This document shows positions 12,001-21,500 of a DNA stretch of 64,000 nucleotides, in pieces. Position numbers and translations under genes: made by a program. The DNA comes from JAJCYL01 sp040222875 (lineage in GTDB: Bacteria > Bacteroidota > Bacteroidia > Cytophagales > Cyclobacteriaceae). The stretch is from positions 286,269 to 350,268 of the forward strand of contig JAVKCG010000027.1 of the NCBI GenBank assembly GCA_040222875.1, read 5' to 3'. Within the stretch, counting starts at the first letter, position 1; the number at the start of each line of letters is the position of its first letter. A model generated the notes under the pieces. That model had not been told where the DNA came from. It worked only from the letters and a program-made list of their open reading frames with translations, and searched no databases.

Positions 12001-12321
12001 AAACCATTCAATACCTTCATCATCTGTATCCCCAATTACAGGAACAGCGATTTGTTGGGTTAATGTTGAAGTACCGGCAGAAAAAGTTAAAGTTCCGCTT
12101 GTCATTGTGTAGTCTGTTCCCGCTGTGGCCGACCTATCAACAGTGGTATAATCGACAAGGATATCATCATCCGGATCAGAAGCCGATATTGTAACTGTGA
12201 AGTTCAGATCGTTCATTCCCGAATTGCCTTCCTTGATTGAAACATCATCGATGCTTACATCCTGAGCGAAGACAGAGAACATGGAAAAAAGAAAAAGTGC
12301 GGATAGTAGGTATCTTTTCAT
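1..12321 (-). CDS. Giant secreted multidomain surface protein (gene A), 3' end beyond the window
   Basis: The frame that starts at ATG 12321 is the same frame that is open at position 1, and no stop was found in it, so at least 4107 residues are encoded and the C-terminus is missing. Order: signal peptide (residues 1-20, ending SVFAQ); a Calx-beta domain (about 21-115, with the hallmark TAGTDY); an N-terminal domain containing SPGDLAIVGY and FTDEGW; a cadherin-like module; about 14 Ig-like repeats of about 114 residues; fibronectin-like modules (INVSWTKPSGTFG); and CHU_C-associated Ig-like modules at the visible end. It is collinear with and clearly paralogous to gene B, except that B lacks the Calx-beta domain. 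Family knowledge suggests a T9SS-exported adhesin or matrix protein; the sorting domain would lie left of the window. Specific function is unknown. Confidence 0.9.
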   Translation of the reverse strand, partial: MKRYLLSALFLFSMFSVFAQDVSIDDVSIKEGNSGMNDLNFTVTISASDPDDDILVDYTTVDRSATAGTDYTMTSGTLTFSAGTSTLTQQIAVPVIGDTDDEGIEWFEVLIDLAAGNTSSATIVDGVGQGSIESDDLSPGDLAIVGYKGKSDPDQIAVVCLVDVPGGTELMFTDEGWNNGSFRDGEAQVDFVVPTGGWSAGTVFRLNDNESITVYDGVGGSTTLSNAFDTNPDNFGNLAGDGKDQVFIYQIDGTDFHFITGYHSNDEGGTSATDLDNTNVNNSEKSRLPDDGDSNIPAGRGLTASGSSATMVYFLEGSLDLHEFDDGRYQGPTTLADGLGLKEDWWEEINNVEDNPSNWQLENSDLSIPEREGITVYQRPQTADNTVQAIQNQVFTIQEEDIPFFDPDGDNMSKIIVTDAAVSNASNVAGLNGELAGGNGNLFLDLDFDGEFNLAGDDELIQDNEDVLRIFISVGFLKYFTTNATGTFEFDFTVHDGTFPATDDFASSGTNRITIGHNSAAQVTAITRQGANPTNGGVMNEVIWDVTFDTSVSGVSSDNFSLNVNGLTGTSITDVSGSGTAWTVTADIGAGEGDITLEFIDATGISPVVINTWTASDGAEAFDIDKTDPVVDPDLVFVTANADFSASTIEINFDDDNAIDQTTAENVNNYAFFSDGLITPTTPLGVMATTATLTLNTISLDVDLSGVTSDDNVRVVVSNVLDESGNTVSSSLNDAIFQLDKDQPEIVDVFPVDRPGEKLIYLNDTQLLLAIDDVGSSGLEPTSLAAASSYDVQIYDATDTPSGGSFNPNSVDIDGNQITLNFTDLSGVDDDWRIEVEPNGVVDLFGNVAHIAGGGPTDNTLSLDFDRDPPDVLQIVYISDNQLLVVFDQLSDNIKTELDETEALKISNYTVLSNGVPRIPISISIDQSTISQPIVTLNFGASNLSNANTGNNISVVVNNVPDRFGNDQGDFTGPYSGESNSASLTADRNAPAVDPALQKSDDNTLILTFVEPDGESGLNEQGPASWPESVLYLDAGNSGSDSNYDFEIETGVGTDTYSNYLNFGDIDGGAVSYNNTTKELTIDFVGTPFSSLTLTGDEGKRIRVVANNRIEDNFTNAIGANNNIALLLIDVTPPAFAASDEFTFIDDTHLLVSFLETGTGLDPDEIAVGDFTLQSANFDPDISGLTHGELISLDIDNVLDKFGNNSGMLTATDLEVDRISPGVVVHGVNRVDAVTLQVKMFDIGSGGINDETDTGSPNYSGSANNEANYTVTTDNATNLGNPVIAVYDAINNIATLTIDLSPIPQGEIIEVQVSGVLDLWGNDIADASTSGSAYSSLNYSSLTGTFDLVNPIDDGGIKTADVHLVDEDSILIITNIANGPFAAADAIDNNAGGASATVDERDVWTNVTQAAIALNDDIPPRIIDVSYVVTGGGIKRIEDITVTFTEDLAGASVDDFDFSIGAEQFGSGSYSDFFASIIGTTPSTNTVDVQFDGGGGGDNFRETNHQSGDLARIQVQEIDDLNSGSIPTGFNPSYDFFFELDFDAPEPIAINILSATSIEVEFDEPHSGMDQTTAENELLYTVDLVSEGESGATFSGASLSGSVVTLTGLSAGDFTAETGSITLNMLNILDNVGNNINDGTPVFVLTIDNTEPTVVDNLTKTDDVTLTFDITEADSGLNLETDDMSPDWTNSAFNPANYTVTLDFGNNGDSGEDEMRTVTGVNVTGSQPTYTITLSFDAGLSTDLSAAGNGDEIVVDVADVEDNFDLSINAGANQTTNLVLDLAPPEINQLLGFNSATEVEVTINEIGSGLDVASAQNTANYVGEIWGDPSGTPFLRQGSIDPFSAVHSGGVVTLTLMAETFGAAVEGDSLVIIVSGVLDLAGNNVDDATNNVASIIFDTQEPVFNLDLTYVGIDELTFTFTEDGTGLDLTTASDPTNYQINSPNVDPDAGGAAAVGDPFNPSSVTVDGNKITLNLVSPADLTDALEGDNIDLNMSGVEDVIGNVMTTPNNQSIILDLTEPQMDTDIIFIDENTLQVSFIEGSAMNSQLANDPSNYDVSNAPFVKPDAATLQPDGVTVILDVSPAVNSSNVPNGTVITINAAALADTFGNSVDAAADEATITFDGVPPVISDAIINVQPVDALSSNVLEVTFDEDIDGSVGSLASGFTIDGQAPTMAVLNGTTGITFTLTSPVSPGQNVTISYDGFGNIVDAFDNPLGVISNFSITNNLFGNASGLMANCFVDGINVSWTKPSGTFGTTFEGVILVGRRGSSVSFDESQLQTRLVNGDPISGDLTFGNGTIVVLNDDGNPATSEIEQGAEFIITNLASDNDGDFDITNLDAGFNYYFRAFAYRNSDDEASSGIDLGPVQPTRLNNLVATGGNNSITLTWDAPSADGCIDDMIIVARQGAPIESGVDAASLEASVASSAYSSNPIWSSRSDANDLLDISGVGNNNQNYIVYKGSTSNGIAVVTGLTNTIEYNFRAFLFDDTDDIVSEGLDAAATPFGAPTGFSAFAEDCAASNEINLTFGDPAGTFGQNWDGIVIYGTDAGGDISQSFTNLNNLRISSITYNGGLVDYQLDGSVDLSGLQSGDFLTVRGALNGINNGIFDVFVVDDFNDIIRVINPSRIDNTDDENAVSSLDITTITHISGNTIEYAFNSAPDFTTFVNVGDLLQVSGETFGSNDGTFTITSVAASSLRITNSGRTDGTDDQAGDSPGSATIFTAVGRTGEDAPTNDGNNVFGDGASADGGASVVAVINSAGVGNISISNVNTTDTYDFIAYAFKDNGSTGDDLFSSPLSVSGVSPLGISGLTATGGNERVVLEWTNGVGDDACVGQIVIIASERDNAGDNFVDVDVDRLEMNGLGISYTANTVFGDNATDLFDLSASFAGFQALLTDNDNYVVFNDDASDGLESSAVITGLTNDTEYHFAVFYIGDVANQTVSQRIPVSSTPSGPRSTLEATASSYTTISPLITTSPGKAVFEFTIDDDGAVDGDGLDMLVEGIQITENARQIANIINETNGSILADDQIINVTAGETAAVVSRSFNDLTLSNLSGTFSNGDVIQNGSVALVSGINSPSDLDIATVDGSFAIGQTIIGSSSNTRGDINTINDLGGGSFNITLINISGIGFTLADFVTNGAQATINGAPTAATTYTNRIGEWDNVISSATLTAGGAIDHEFASGLFSGGETILGLNSGATARVISDDGDIAIIESVSGQFLVGETIEGQSSTETADVSIFSLDFETGVVSSMPNTITFSGLDISSPVGFGYIEDNTARTYTLNLDIQPGVDLSAVGDEFNFEILTSNIALNSASSDFEEDASVASDEYGGNVLVDPNEIYTFNPILALQADPNDDQGVDLTVSLSENNVDVYFMMIEDPDPFNDGNPGVNDPDFPTQTDVQTTGDLNGVFTYDSGVGSVVVASALGLDPNTKYFAYVFVEDSDLNQSIVVSTNPVTITTDFDSGPPVVNAQITNDNTFPTSVALEAAMSEKGFVDYIVYLNDIDGDRLPTFADIVGGTDPDPDFSDDSQVVTFGSIEITDPEANIGSPAVFFEAAIGFLSPNTAYDIWIVGEDDESPANTSIPFEIEVITDPPASNGVGVDITVPSIPGLCTGQFFALDDIIIAERANTDFGIGAAQTLILTLPSGFAFDVPSTATASPISNRNIAGNTVAIDVQESFVTLTYSVADDNRLDQITISGLEVTATVVTDLTTVFLERLPTTDFGGTAVMNNNNPGSGRSHADFNSFDSPAQPSDIDLTLLNGFCQNDQLLTAGNLAKIGDVNTTNKTNFEWYTDAGLNTLLYDATIPVQKVTMTYTLLTNAFSVGDAITGNGPGTGNVVFDNGSVMVIEYTSGAFSVGNTISNTGTATGTINSVTPIYSTIDYTVDYSLFTGTDFQLNEVVTATSGYNTGQVVFADGNTIQVAFGSGIINSTDFISSKATINSVTSGGVSNITADLGINPTIDNSYQYFVIERDQTSLCPSTAATFDIQLNVQPQVVIVPESGFFNNAENFMCIGDEVDLTAIDATPGGVGDANYTWTQLDNTAIREYNTSSEVNETINPLLDDLPAISITPEVFEDMGGTIDLFQYSRRQYKITLVDDDTGCVSEVNED
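5660..10455 (-). repeat. Array of about 14 Ig-like 'SFSE'-type repeats within gene A
   Basis: On the minus strand each unit opens with a proline-rich junction (DRDPPDV, DGVPPVI, DNTEPTV) followed by an IxxNxLxVxF-type strand, and ends with a VTDxxGN-like loop. Counting openings by eye gives about 14 units averaging 114 residues. They resemble bacterial Ig-like (Big_5/SbsA-type) domains and the repeats of gene B, but are more diverged from each other. Unit borders are approximate. Confidence 0.7.
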
Positions 12322-12507
12322 AACCCAAGGGATTCTTTAATAAATACAATTGAGGAAAGATCAATCTCACCTGACTTATTTAGAAACTTGGGGATTGCAA
12401 AGCATCCTGATGGTTTTTATAGCAAGCTCTAAATACGACTTATGAAATAGATGTTCCAAATGTCCAATTCCGACCAAAAACGGCACAATTAGACTGGATT
12501 AAATTAG

Positions 12508-12546
12508 AAATCCTTTTTCACTAATGAAAGCAAAAAAGGATTTTTT
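12508..12546 (-). terminator. Probable terminator after gene B
   Basis: The gap 12322-12573 separates the two giant genes. It holds an inverted repeat, aatccttttt at 12509-12518 and aaaaaggatt at 12533-12542, with A/T tracts on both sides, 32 bases past the gene B stop. The stem is AT-rich and the trailing T tract is weak on the minus strand, so the call is tentative. I saw no convincing promoter for gene A in the rest of the gap, and read-through from gene B is possible. Confidence 0.45.
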
Positions 12547-12573
12547 GTTGAAGAAATTGTAAAAATCTTAGGG

Positions 12574-15500
12574 TCAGTGCCTGACAATAAATTTGAAATG
12601 ATTGTACTTCTTCTCTTCATTTCCAATGAATAAGAAGTACATACCACTTGGTAAATCTGTTACATCCACGGAGAAATTAATCTCGCCGGAACTAACACTG
12701 CCAATAGCGATTTGCTGGCCCACCTGATTCATCACTTTCCATTCAAAGTCCTCTGTTGTGGCGTTATCAAACGCTACCCAGAGTTCGTCCCTAACAGGGT
12801 TAGGATATAGAGTGACCATTTCGCTGTTTAAAATTTTATCGTCAACTGATGTTACAATGTCATCATCTTTGTCACCAACATTTACAGTTGCAGCTTGCAA
12901 GATTCTCTTGCTGCCATTATCCTGAATGAAGGCGACTACAGCTAAATTATCAGGATTATCTACCCTATCAATTCTCCAGTTGTGCGATATCGGAACTGGG
13001 TTAAGGTTCGCATCTACCTCAATGGTATTACCTGATCCACTTGGTAAGAACTGTCGGAGGACATTAATCAATATAGTGCCATTCTGTTCAACTTCCCTTT
13101 CTACAACTGCGATGTAAAGTCTGGTTTCTTCACCGAATGCTATTCCATTCGGATTTCCAATGTTAGCTGTTACAGCCACATTATCACCAGCTACCGTCGC
13201 ATTCAACACCAGTTCTAGCTGCACCTCAGGATCTTGCAATGCTTCAATATTAAAATCATTGGCAGACCACGGTAAATCCCGGGTATTGAATGTTCCTGAG
13301 AGATTTGTCTCGCCATTTAATATAGATGATGGGACACTTTCAATACCATAAAAGAATACCCTTGAATTTGGATCTGATGGGTTAGATAAATTGATAGGAT
13401 CTTCAGCCTGATCGTTGTTTAGATCTGTTTGGTATGTGATTACTACTCCATCACCATTGTTAACATCTGTATCATTCATACGATTTGTGAGTTCAGCATT
13501 GGCCTCAACCACACTTCCAATTACGGTTCCCCCAAATTGCTCAACCAAAACAATTCTTTGTCGCTCTTCAATTACGAAATTGTCAAAGCCAAAGCCATCT
13601 TGCCCATCTGCTGCATTTGCTCCAAGAGCAAATCTTAAAATGACATTGGTTCTTTCATCAGCAGGGATAATATCAAGCTTGTGCCTGGCTTCTTTCCACA
13701 CATCATCGTTGGAAAGTTGGCTCCAGCCAATCTGATCACCGTTTGTACCCCCGATTCCGCCAGGGTCACCTTGAATCGCCTGGTTCTCATACCAATTGAT
13801 CCCCGTGTTTAGGATAAGGTTATCTTCAAAGGTTTGGTGAATTAACTCCCATGACAAGCCGTTGTTTGTTGAGTATTGTATCACCACACCATTTCTAGGT
13901 GATTCAAAATTCACAAATCGATCAAAGCGCACCATTGGCCTTTCAAGTGCGGAAAGATCAAATACTGGTGAGTAAATCCACGAAGCCTCTCCGGTGTTAA
14001 TTACACCCTCCAAATTGGTAACAATTGCATTGTTACCATCGGCAGCAGTTGATAAGCCATTAGGGTTGTTTGGAGGTCCCCAATCCCATGAGTTTTCCTG
14101 GCCCTTAGTAATCCCAACAAACGCTGAGGCTTCTTCATCAAAGAACTCTTCATTCGCCTTATTATCTAATTCCCTAACATCAGGAACCCATCCGTCAATC
14201 CATAGTGCTTCTTCTTCACCTTGTAAAATTCCTATCTTGACCACTGGATTTTCAAAATCCTGTTCAAACCTACTGGCTACAGTAATTTTTGGCAAGACAG
14301 GAACCAGCCTTGTATGAGTTTGGGTACACTCGTTACGGGTTATCACAGTTAATGCAACCTGATATACACCTGCTTCAGCAAATTGATGATTAAACGTTAG
14401 ATCGCTCTCTTGAAGCTCAGCTAAATCTGGCAGATCAAACCCTCTCTTCTCAATAGCTCCGTCATCGTAATTCATTATCAGGGTATCAATGACTCCGAAA
14501 CTTATATCTCCAGGAGAACCTATAAACTCAAATGGCTGATCAACAGCTAGTCCTTCATAGGTGAAATTAGTTGAAGGTATTTCACCTATCTGAGCAACAG
14601 CGGTTGCAACAGGTGATAGGCAAGCCTTAACACTTCTTACCATTACAGCAGCTTCAAATAACCCGAAATTCTGATAGGTATGAACGGCCTCAGGACCGGT
14701 GGTTACTACTGGTTGATTAGTGAAGCCATCGGCTGCATCATATTCAAAATCCCATAAGTATTCAACAATTTCGTCCTCCTCTGCCAGGTCAATTACTGTT
14801 GCATTAAAGGTGACTGGCTCTTTATCACAACCACCAACAGCAGCCAATGTTACTTCCGGAAGTTTGTTAATAACAATTGTAGTATCTGCAGAATTAATAC
14901 AACCTTCCACATCCGTGAATTGATAGGTAATGACATGAGTTCTGCGTTCAGCTCCATTATCATCAAAAGCAGCGTTTAAATCAAAAGTGGCCCTACCGGC
15001 ACCGGTTGACAAAATACCAAAACCACCCTGATCTACACCACCAAAATTGGAATAGAACTGTCCCGAACCACTTGCAGGGTCATCGGTATTCTCAAAGAAT
15101 GCCGCTGCCGAAAGCTCAATTGATCCTTCGCTAATACAGTACTCATTGGCTACTACTGGGCCCGCCGTGATTGTTTCAATCGTAACAATTGGCAATGGGT
15201 TAACTGTTAGCAGTAAAGTATCTGAAGTATTAAAACACCCTTTGCCAGTAGCATATTCATAGGCGATTTTAAATTCAATTGGGTCGTAATTCACAGAGCC
15301 ATTTGCAACCGCCGCATCAAATGCTGTCCTCGGATTGAAGACGGCAGCTTCACCAGTTTGTATCAGTGCTGCACTGGCAGCACTAGGGAAGATTTTATAA
15401 GTACCTCCGCCACCAGTGACATCAAATTGAATGGCATCAACTGATATATTGATTGGTGTTCCATCATCAATACAGTAGCGGTCATTGTTGTTCAGTCCTT

Positions 15501-18500
15501 CATAATCTACTTCTATTGTAGGCACTGGTAATCTATAGACCCTTATAGTCATGGTATTATCAAAATCAAGCACCCCTCTATCAGCATCACTTGAAAGCGT
15601 ATTACCAACACACCCATTACTATTTTCATAGGTCATATCAAAGGTGAAGTCAATGAAAGTCGAGTTAGCAAGTAAGGCGTTAACATTTTCAGCTGCTGCC
15701 ATAGCCCTTGCGGGATAGAAATAAGCCTGTCCATTGCTGAAATTCTCCAGTGCTGCTACACCTAAATCGTAGTTTAATTCTTTAAATGATGCCGACACAA
15801 AAGTCCCCTGACCTGCCGTTATATCTGTTAGTAAGATTTTCTCTGTTACATCATCGGCAGATTCAGTTGAAACATCATCAATACAAACCTCCAGATCAAC
15901 ATCGCCGGTAGTGATTATTGAACTGCTATTTCGTCGAATATCAAATTCCGGAACAGGTAAGTTATTTATTGTAAGTGTTCTTGTGATGGTAGTTTCACAA
16001 CGATTGGCATCTTGCAGGGTCAATTGAACATTAATATCGATGAACAGATCGTTGATTGTGCCAAGGCCTTCGGCAACGGCCGATTTAAACAAAGTCTCAA
16101 CATCCAAAATGGCCGATCCATCATTACTGTTAATAATTCCATCCTCACTTGTGGTCTCAGTTATTCCAGGTACAGTGAAGCTGCTTGAGAAAATGTCATT
16201 TGCTATATCAGCTGTCCCCAATATTTCTGCGGTTAAGTCGATTGTTCCTTCATCAACACAATAAGCAGTTGGATCTGCAGTATCGTAGTTGTCATCAAAC
16301 TGAAAATCGATATCCGGGAATGGATTAATCACCAATGTAAGTTGATTACCAAATGTCCAATCAGTACATCCTAAAGAATTTTGATATTCATAAACGATAT
16401 CAAAAGTGGCCTGACGGGTAGCCCCGGTGATAAGGCTGTTATCCAACGCATATTGATAAGCAGCTGCCATATCAAATGTCGCTGCATCTTCAAGGCCAAC
16501 AGGAACCGTTATTGAATTGTCAATGACTCCTGGCAAGGTAACCAGTGTGCCACCGTTGTTCCATCTGAATATTCCTGTACCTTCAAATCCAGTGGAGTTA
16601 AAATCAATATCATCAACATTTAGCTGGAGTAATCCAAAATCACGGCAGTATTCATTTGCCACAACAACACCATTTTGGTCAGTTGAAATATCAGGTACTG
16701 GTATCCTAAATACCCTGATTGTTCGCTGATCAGTGGTCTGTGAGCTACCCAGGCAAGTTCTATCATTCGTATAGGTATAAGTGATTACAAAATCAATAAA
16801 ACCCTGAGTAGCAAGTGCCCCATTTTGACCATCTGCCAATGTCACCGCAACGGAAGGTCTGAATGTATAATCACCTTCTGCATTTTTAGTAAATGCAGTG
16901 CTGTTTCTATCAAGTGAGAAGCCGCTACCAGCAGCGCTGAAATCACCTGTTACCAGAGTACCCATACCTACAGTTGTGTCTTCTAATCTTACAACCATTG
17001 TCTCATCTATACAGATGTCTGCCCTGGTTGTTGTTCCATTTGTAACAGGCACATTATCAACCTCTACCTCAAATGTTGGCTCCGGTAAATTGTTAACCCG
17101 AATGCTTCTGGTTGTAGTGTTAGTACAGCCATTGGCATCAGTAAATGTGTAGCGAATTGGATAATCAATAAATCTTGCATTAGCTCCATTATCAACTACA
17201 TTAAATGCGGTTGCTAGATTAATTGAAGCTGTTCCGTTGCCAGCATCTGTTATCGGTCCATTCTGTCCGTTGGGATTATCAAACGTTCCTGAAGCTTCAC
17301 CGCTAAACACTGTTAACGCTGATTCATCAATACAATACTCATTGGTCCCATTATCTGTTAGCCCATCCCTGCTTAATGAAATGGCTACACTTGGTAAACC
17401 ATTGATGGTGACAACTTGTGTTGTTGTGCTCTGACAATTTGTGTTGGAGGCATCAGTGAATGTATAGCTCACTTTTACAGTTAAGCTCTGATCCAGAAAA
17501 TCAGTGGCTGCCGCCTCATTAACAGCATCTAATGGGTTGAAAACTGCAGTACCATTATTGTTGTCTGTTAAACCTGTTGCAATAGGATTATCGCTTACGT
17601 CAGTGATTGTGAAGACACCTGTTTCTCCTGCACCAGGAATTTCATTAGCAAGGAGGTTTATATCACTATCAACCACACATAATTCACCCGATGGAGCGAT
17701 GGTTGTGAAATTGAGAATAGGTAACGCATTCACCTGAATGGTAACAGGTTGCCCTACACTTTCACAAATACTATTGGTGGTTTGAGTAACAAATATGGTG
17801 GTGGATGAAGCACTCGTTATGTCAAGCGGAGTTACAGCTTCAACCTGGGCGAATGTAATACTACCTCCACCAGCACTGCCCAATGCTGATTGCATTGGGT
17901 TGGTAGGATTGGTCGCATTGCCACCAGCATACCATGTATAGATTGCATTGTTATCTACAGATGCAACTGTAAATGTTGTGCTACTTATATCATCATCTTC
18001 GCAGAATTCATATGCATTGGCGCCCTGGTTCCCTGTAATTGTTGGGACACCTGGCTCCGTGAAACGAACAATGTCAAATTGAACACCCGGGCTGGCACAA
18101 CCCAGGAAATCCTTACCATCAGTATTTACTGAATTAATTCTATAAACAACGAAGGTGTTCGTAGCAGTCATTACTGTTGTTCCATCTGTTAACTCACTAG
18201 CTAGTGGTGTCCAATCAGCATTTACCGCAGACGTTTCTTTTAAGAATGGGAACGCTGTGTCATCAAGTGGATCGAAATTGGCCTCCTGAGTTCTAGCCAA
18301 TGTATACCATCTGAAAAAGTCTCCCGGTTGCTCATTGGTAACCTGAACAGTGGGTATCGGATCAACACTACATCCATCCGAAGGAACAATCAATCCGGTT
18401 GAGGTTGGTGTGTCAAGGATGTTCACTGATATTTTACGAGGCGCACTTTCACATCCTAAGAAATCTGGTGTGACATTGGCTGCGTCATCGATATCTTGAG

Positions 18501-21500
18501 CTTGTGTAACGAAGAATTCGTAGGTGCCTGCTGCTGGAGTACCATTAAGGCCTAATTCAGTAGCGGTAGCTAAATCACCTCTTGCATCCGTTATGTCGGC
18601 AACAGTAATTCTGTTTATGCCCATTAGTGCATCAGCCTCCGTATTGTACCAATAGAAGAATTCATCAGAAAATTCATTGTTATTAGCAGACATATCATCT
18701 GACTCCCCAGAGACCTGGATATTTGCGACCGCATCACCGAAGCAATAGTTAAACTCAGAATCAAAATCTTCAACAATCGACATGGCTGTTGGTCGACTAT
18801 CAGTAAAATCAAGGTTATAAACACCAGGCTCATCTGGTACATCATAGATCACGATTTCAAACAACGTTCCGTTTGATTCGCAACCATCAAAGTCGGTTGC
18901 AGGCTGATGGGTTATGATTGAACCCTCAATCATTCCCGATATCGTAAAATCTTCACCTGGCTCAAAAGTTCCAGTTTCTGAAACAATTGTTAATACCGAC
19001 CCATTGATTTCAGCTACCACTGCTTTAACACCTGAATTAGCACCTATTACGACATCATTCAATGAGACACTTCCAGTAATTGTTACGTTCAATTGACTCG
19101 TTTGAGCTTCTGTAAAGTCTGTAGTCTGGGTAACCAAATAGTATAGGATTGTTGAATCCTGATTGGTTGGAACAGTTTGCAAACCAACCAAACCTAGTTC
19201 GTTAGCTGTAGCAGTTGAGCCATCTGCATCCGCAACCGCAATAGCTGCACCTACCTGATCAGCATTCACATTTGATCTATACCAGTTAAAAACAAGACCA
19301 TTTGTTCCTGCATTGGCGCTTGTTGCTCTAAACTCATAGTCTGCTACTATATCACCCTGGCAGTAGAAAACACGCTCCTCAATTTCATTGGTTAACCTAT
19401 CCGGTGGTGTATCCATATTGCTGATTAAGGCGCTGGTATTATCGTAAGCAGCAAAACCTGGATCAGGTTCAAACGGATACACGGTGATCGATACTTGAGT
19501 AAGTGCACTTTCACAACCTCTAAAATCACTACCGATATCCGTGAAGTTTACATCATCATTCGTGGTTTGAGAAACCCATAGGTCATAGGTGGTCTCAACG
19601 GAGATATCGTTGTTGAAAACACCATTATCAATCAGATCCTGTTGAGTTATTTCCCTTCCAAGTAGGTCATCTGTAATTACAACAGAGTTAACTATTGGTT
19701 CGTTGGTGATAAAGCCATCGCCGGTCACATTGTCTACATTAAATGTTGCACCACCCGGTGTTCCATTAACCTGGGCGACTGTTCTGCTAATAGTACCAAC
19801 TAGAAAATCATTATCACTGAGAGTTCCAGCCGCATTGGTCACCGTAATTGATCCTGCAGATCCAGTAATTGTTGTACTCACAATTTCTGCATACCCATCT
19901 TTATTACTATACCATGTGTAATCAGTATCGCTCAACCTCGGAGTTACGATAGTTGCCAAGTCGTTTGCATCGCATAAGTAATATTCTGTCTGGAAAAAGT
20001 TATCTGTGTCTGGATCAGCTTCTAAAGCGGTGGGTTCAGGATGGATAATCACCCTCACTAATGATATCGCCCCAAAACATCCATCAAAATTGGCGTCATT
20101 AAAATCACTCTCTACCACAAAGAAATTATATGAGGTAGCTAAGGTGTTGGCATTAAAAGCCGGGGCAATCGCCAATTGATTGGCACCAACGGTTGATCCC
20201 GTGTGGAATGGCGTGGTTCCTGCAGGATTGGCTATGTGTGCCTGGGCATCCGATAACGTATTGAACCACCTAAATTCTAATTCCACATCCGCAGTAATAG
20301 CAGGAGTACCCTGCACAAAAATCTGTTCTCCGAATTCAAAGGCTCCAACCACATTGGTTACGGCCAAATCAAACATATTTACTGCAGTTACTTCGGCAGT
20401 TGCGCCACTATTATCACCTTCAACTACATCACTCACATTGAAATTACCGGTTGAGTTGTCATAAGGGATAACTGAAATGTCAAGTGCAACCTGACCAAAT
20501 GCATTGAGGTTCTGAACTGCTGTTCCATTGAACTCATCTTCACAAAATTCAAAGATGTATTCATTGTCAATATTGACATTAGTATTGTTAGCTGAATTGT
20601 CGAAAACGGTTTGACTTAGATCAAACGTGTTTTGGTTGGTTACTTCGGGAGCATCAGGATTTTCATAGATTCTCACCTCAATAAACAATGGCTGGCCTTC
20701 ACAACCAATGAATGTGAGATCAGGGCTGTTCAAGTCAACACCCGGAGTTACAACACCACCTTTTTGACGCTGCTCTACCTTAGTAAGTTCAAAGCGGTAA
20801 AAATTGTCATTACTTGGGTCTGGAATTGCACCAAATAATTCACCTGCCGTTATTTGTGTACTGGTGGCAGATGCCGTATTCAATGACCCGTCCAAATCTG
20901 TAAATGTAGGAGCCACCGGGTTATGAGAACCAGTGTACCAATTGTATTTCGTATTTGGATCTATTCCCGCAATGGTAAAAACAACGGTATTTGGTAAAGT
21001 AATATCACCATCGCAACGTTCGAATACCAATGCATCATCAGCTCTAAAAAGCTGTGCCTCTCTATTTGGTCCTGATGTTTCATCAATAAATTCATTCTCA
21101 AGGAAAGTATTGGTTATCCCTGAAATTGCCATTACACCACTGGTTGGATCGTCATCATTGGGATCGATTAAGTCAATTACTGCCGTGGCTCCTGAGCTTC
21201 TACCTACTATACTTTGACCTACATTGAAGCCTGTATCACCAGTATAATTCAAAAACCTTTGGGTAATAGTGTAGTTAGCACTTTGTGTAATTGATGGTAC
21301 CGTTGGCTCAGGATGAATGATGAAATCAACCTGACCTGTGTTAGTACAACCATCTGGTGGTATGGGGTTCATTAGATCATCTTCTGGCAATTGATAGAAC
21401 TGATCTTCATCTTCCAAAGAAGTATATACGATTCTGAATGTCGTGGAAGTTGTATATGCCCCAGCAGAAGCATCTCCAAATGCCCTTGTCACCAACTGAT

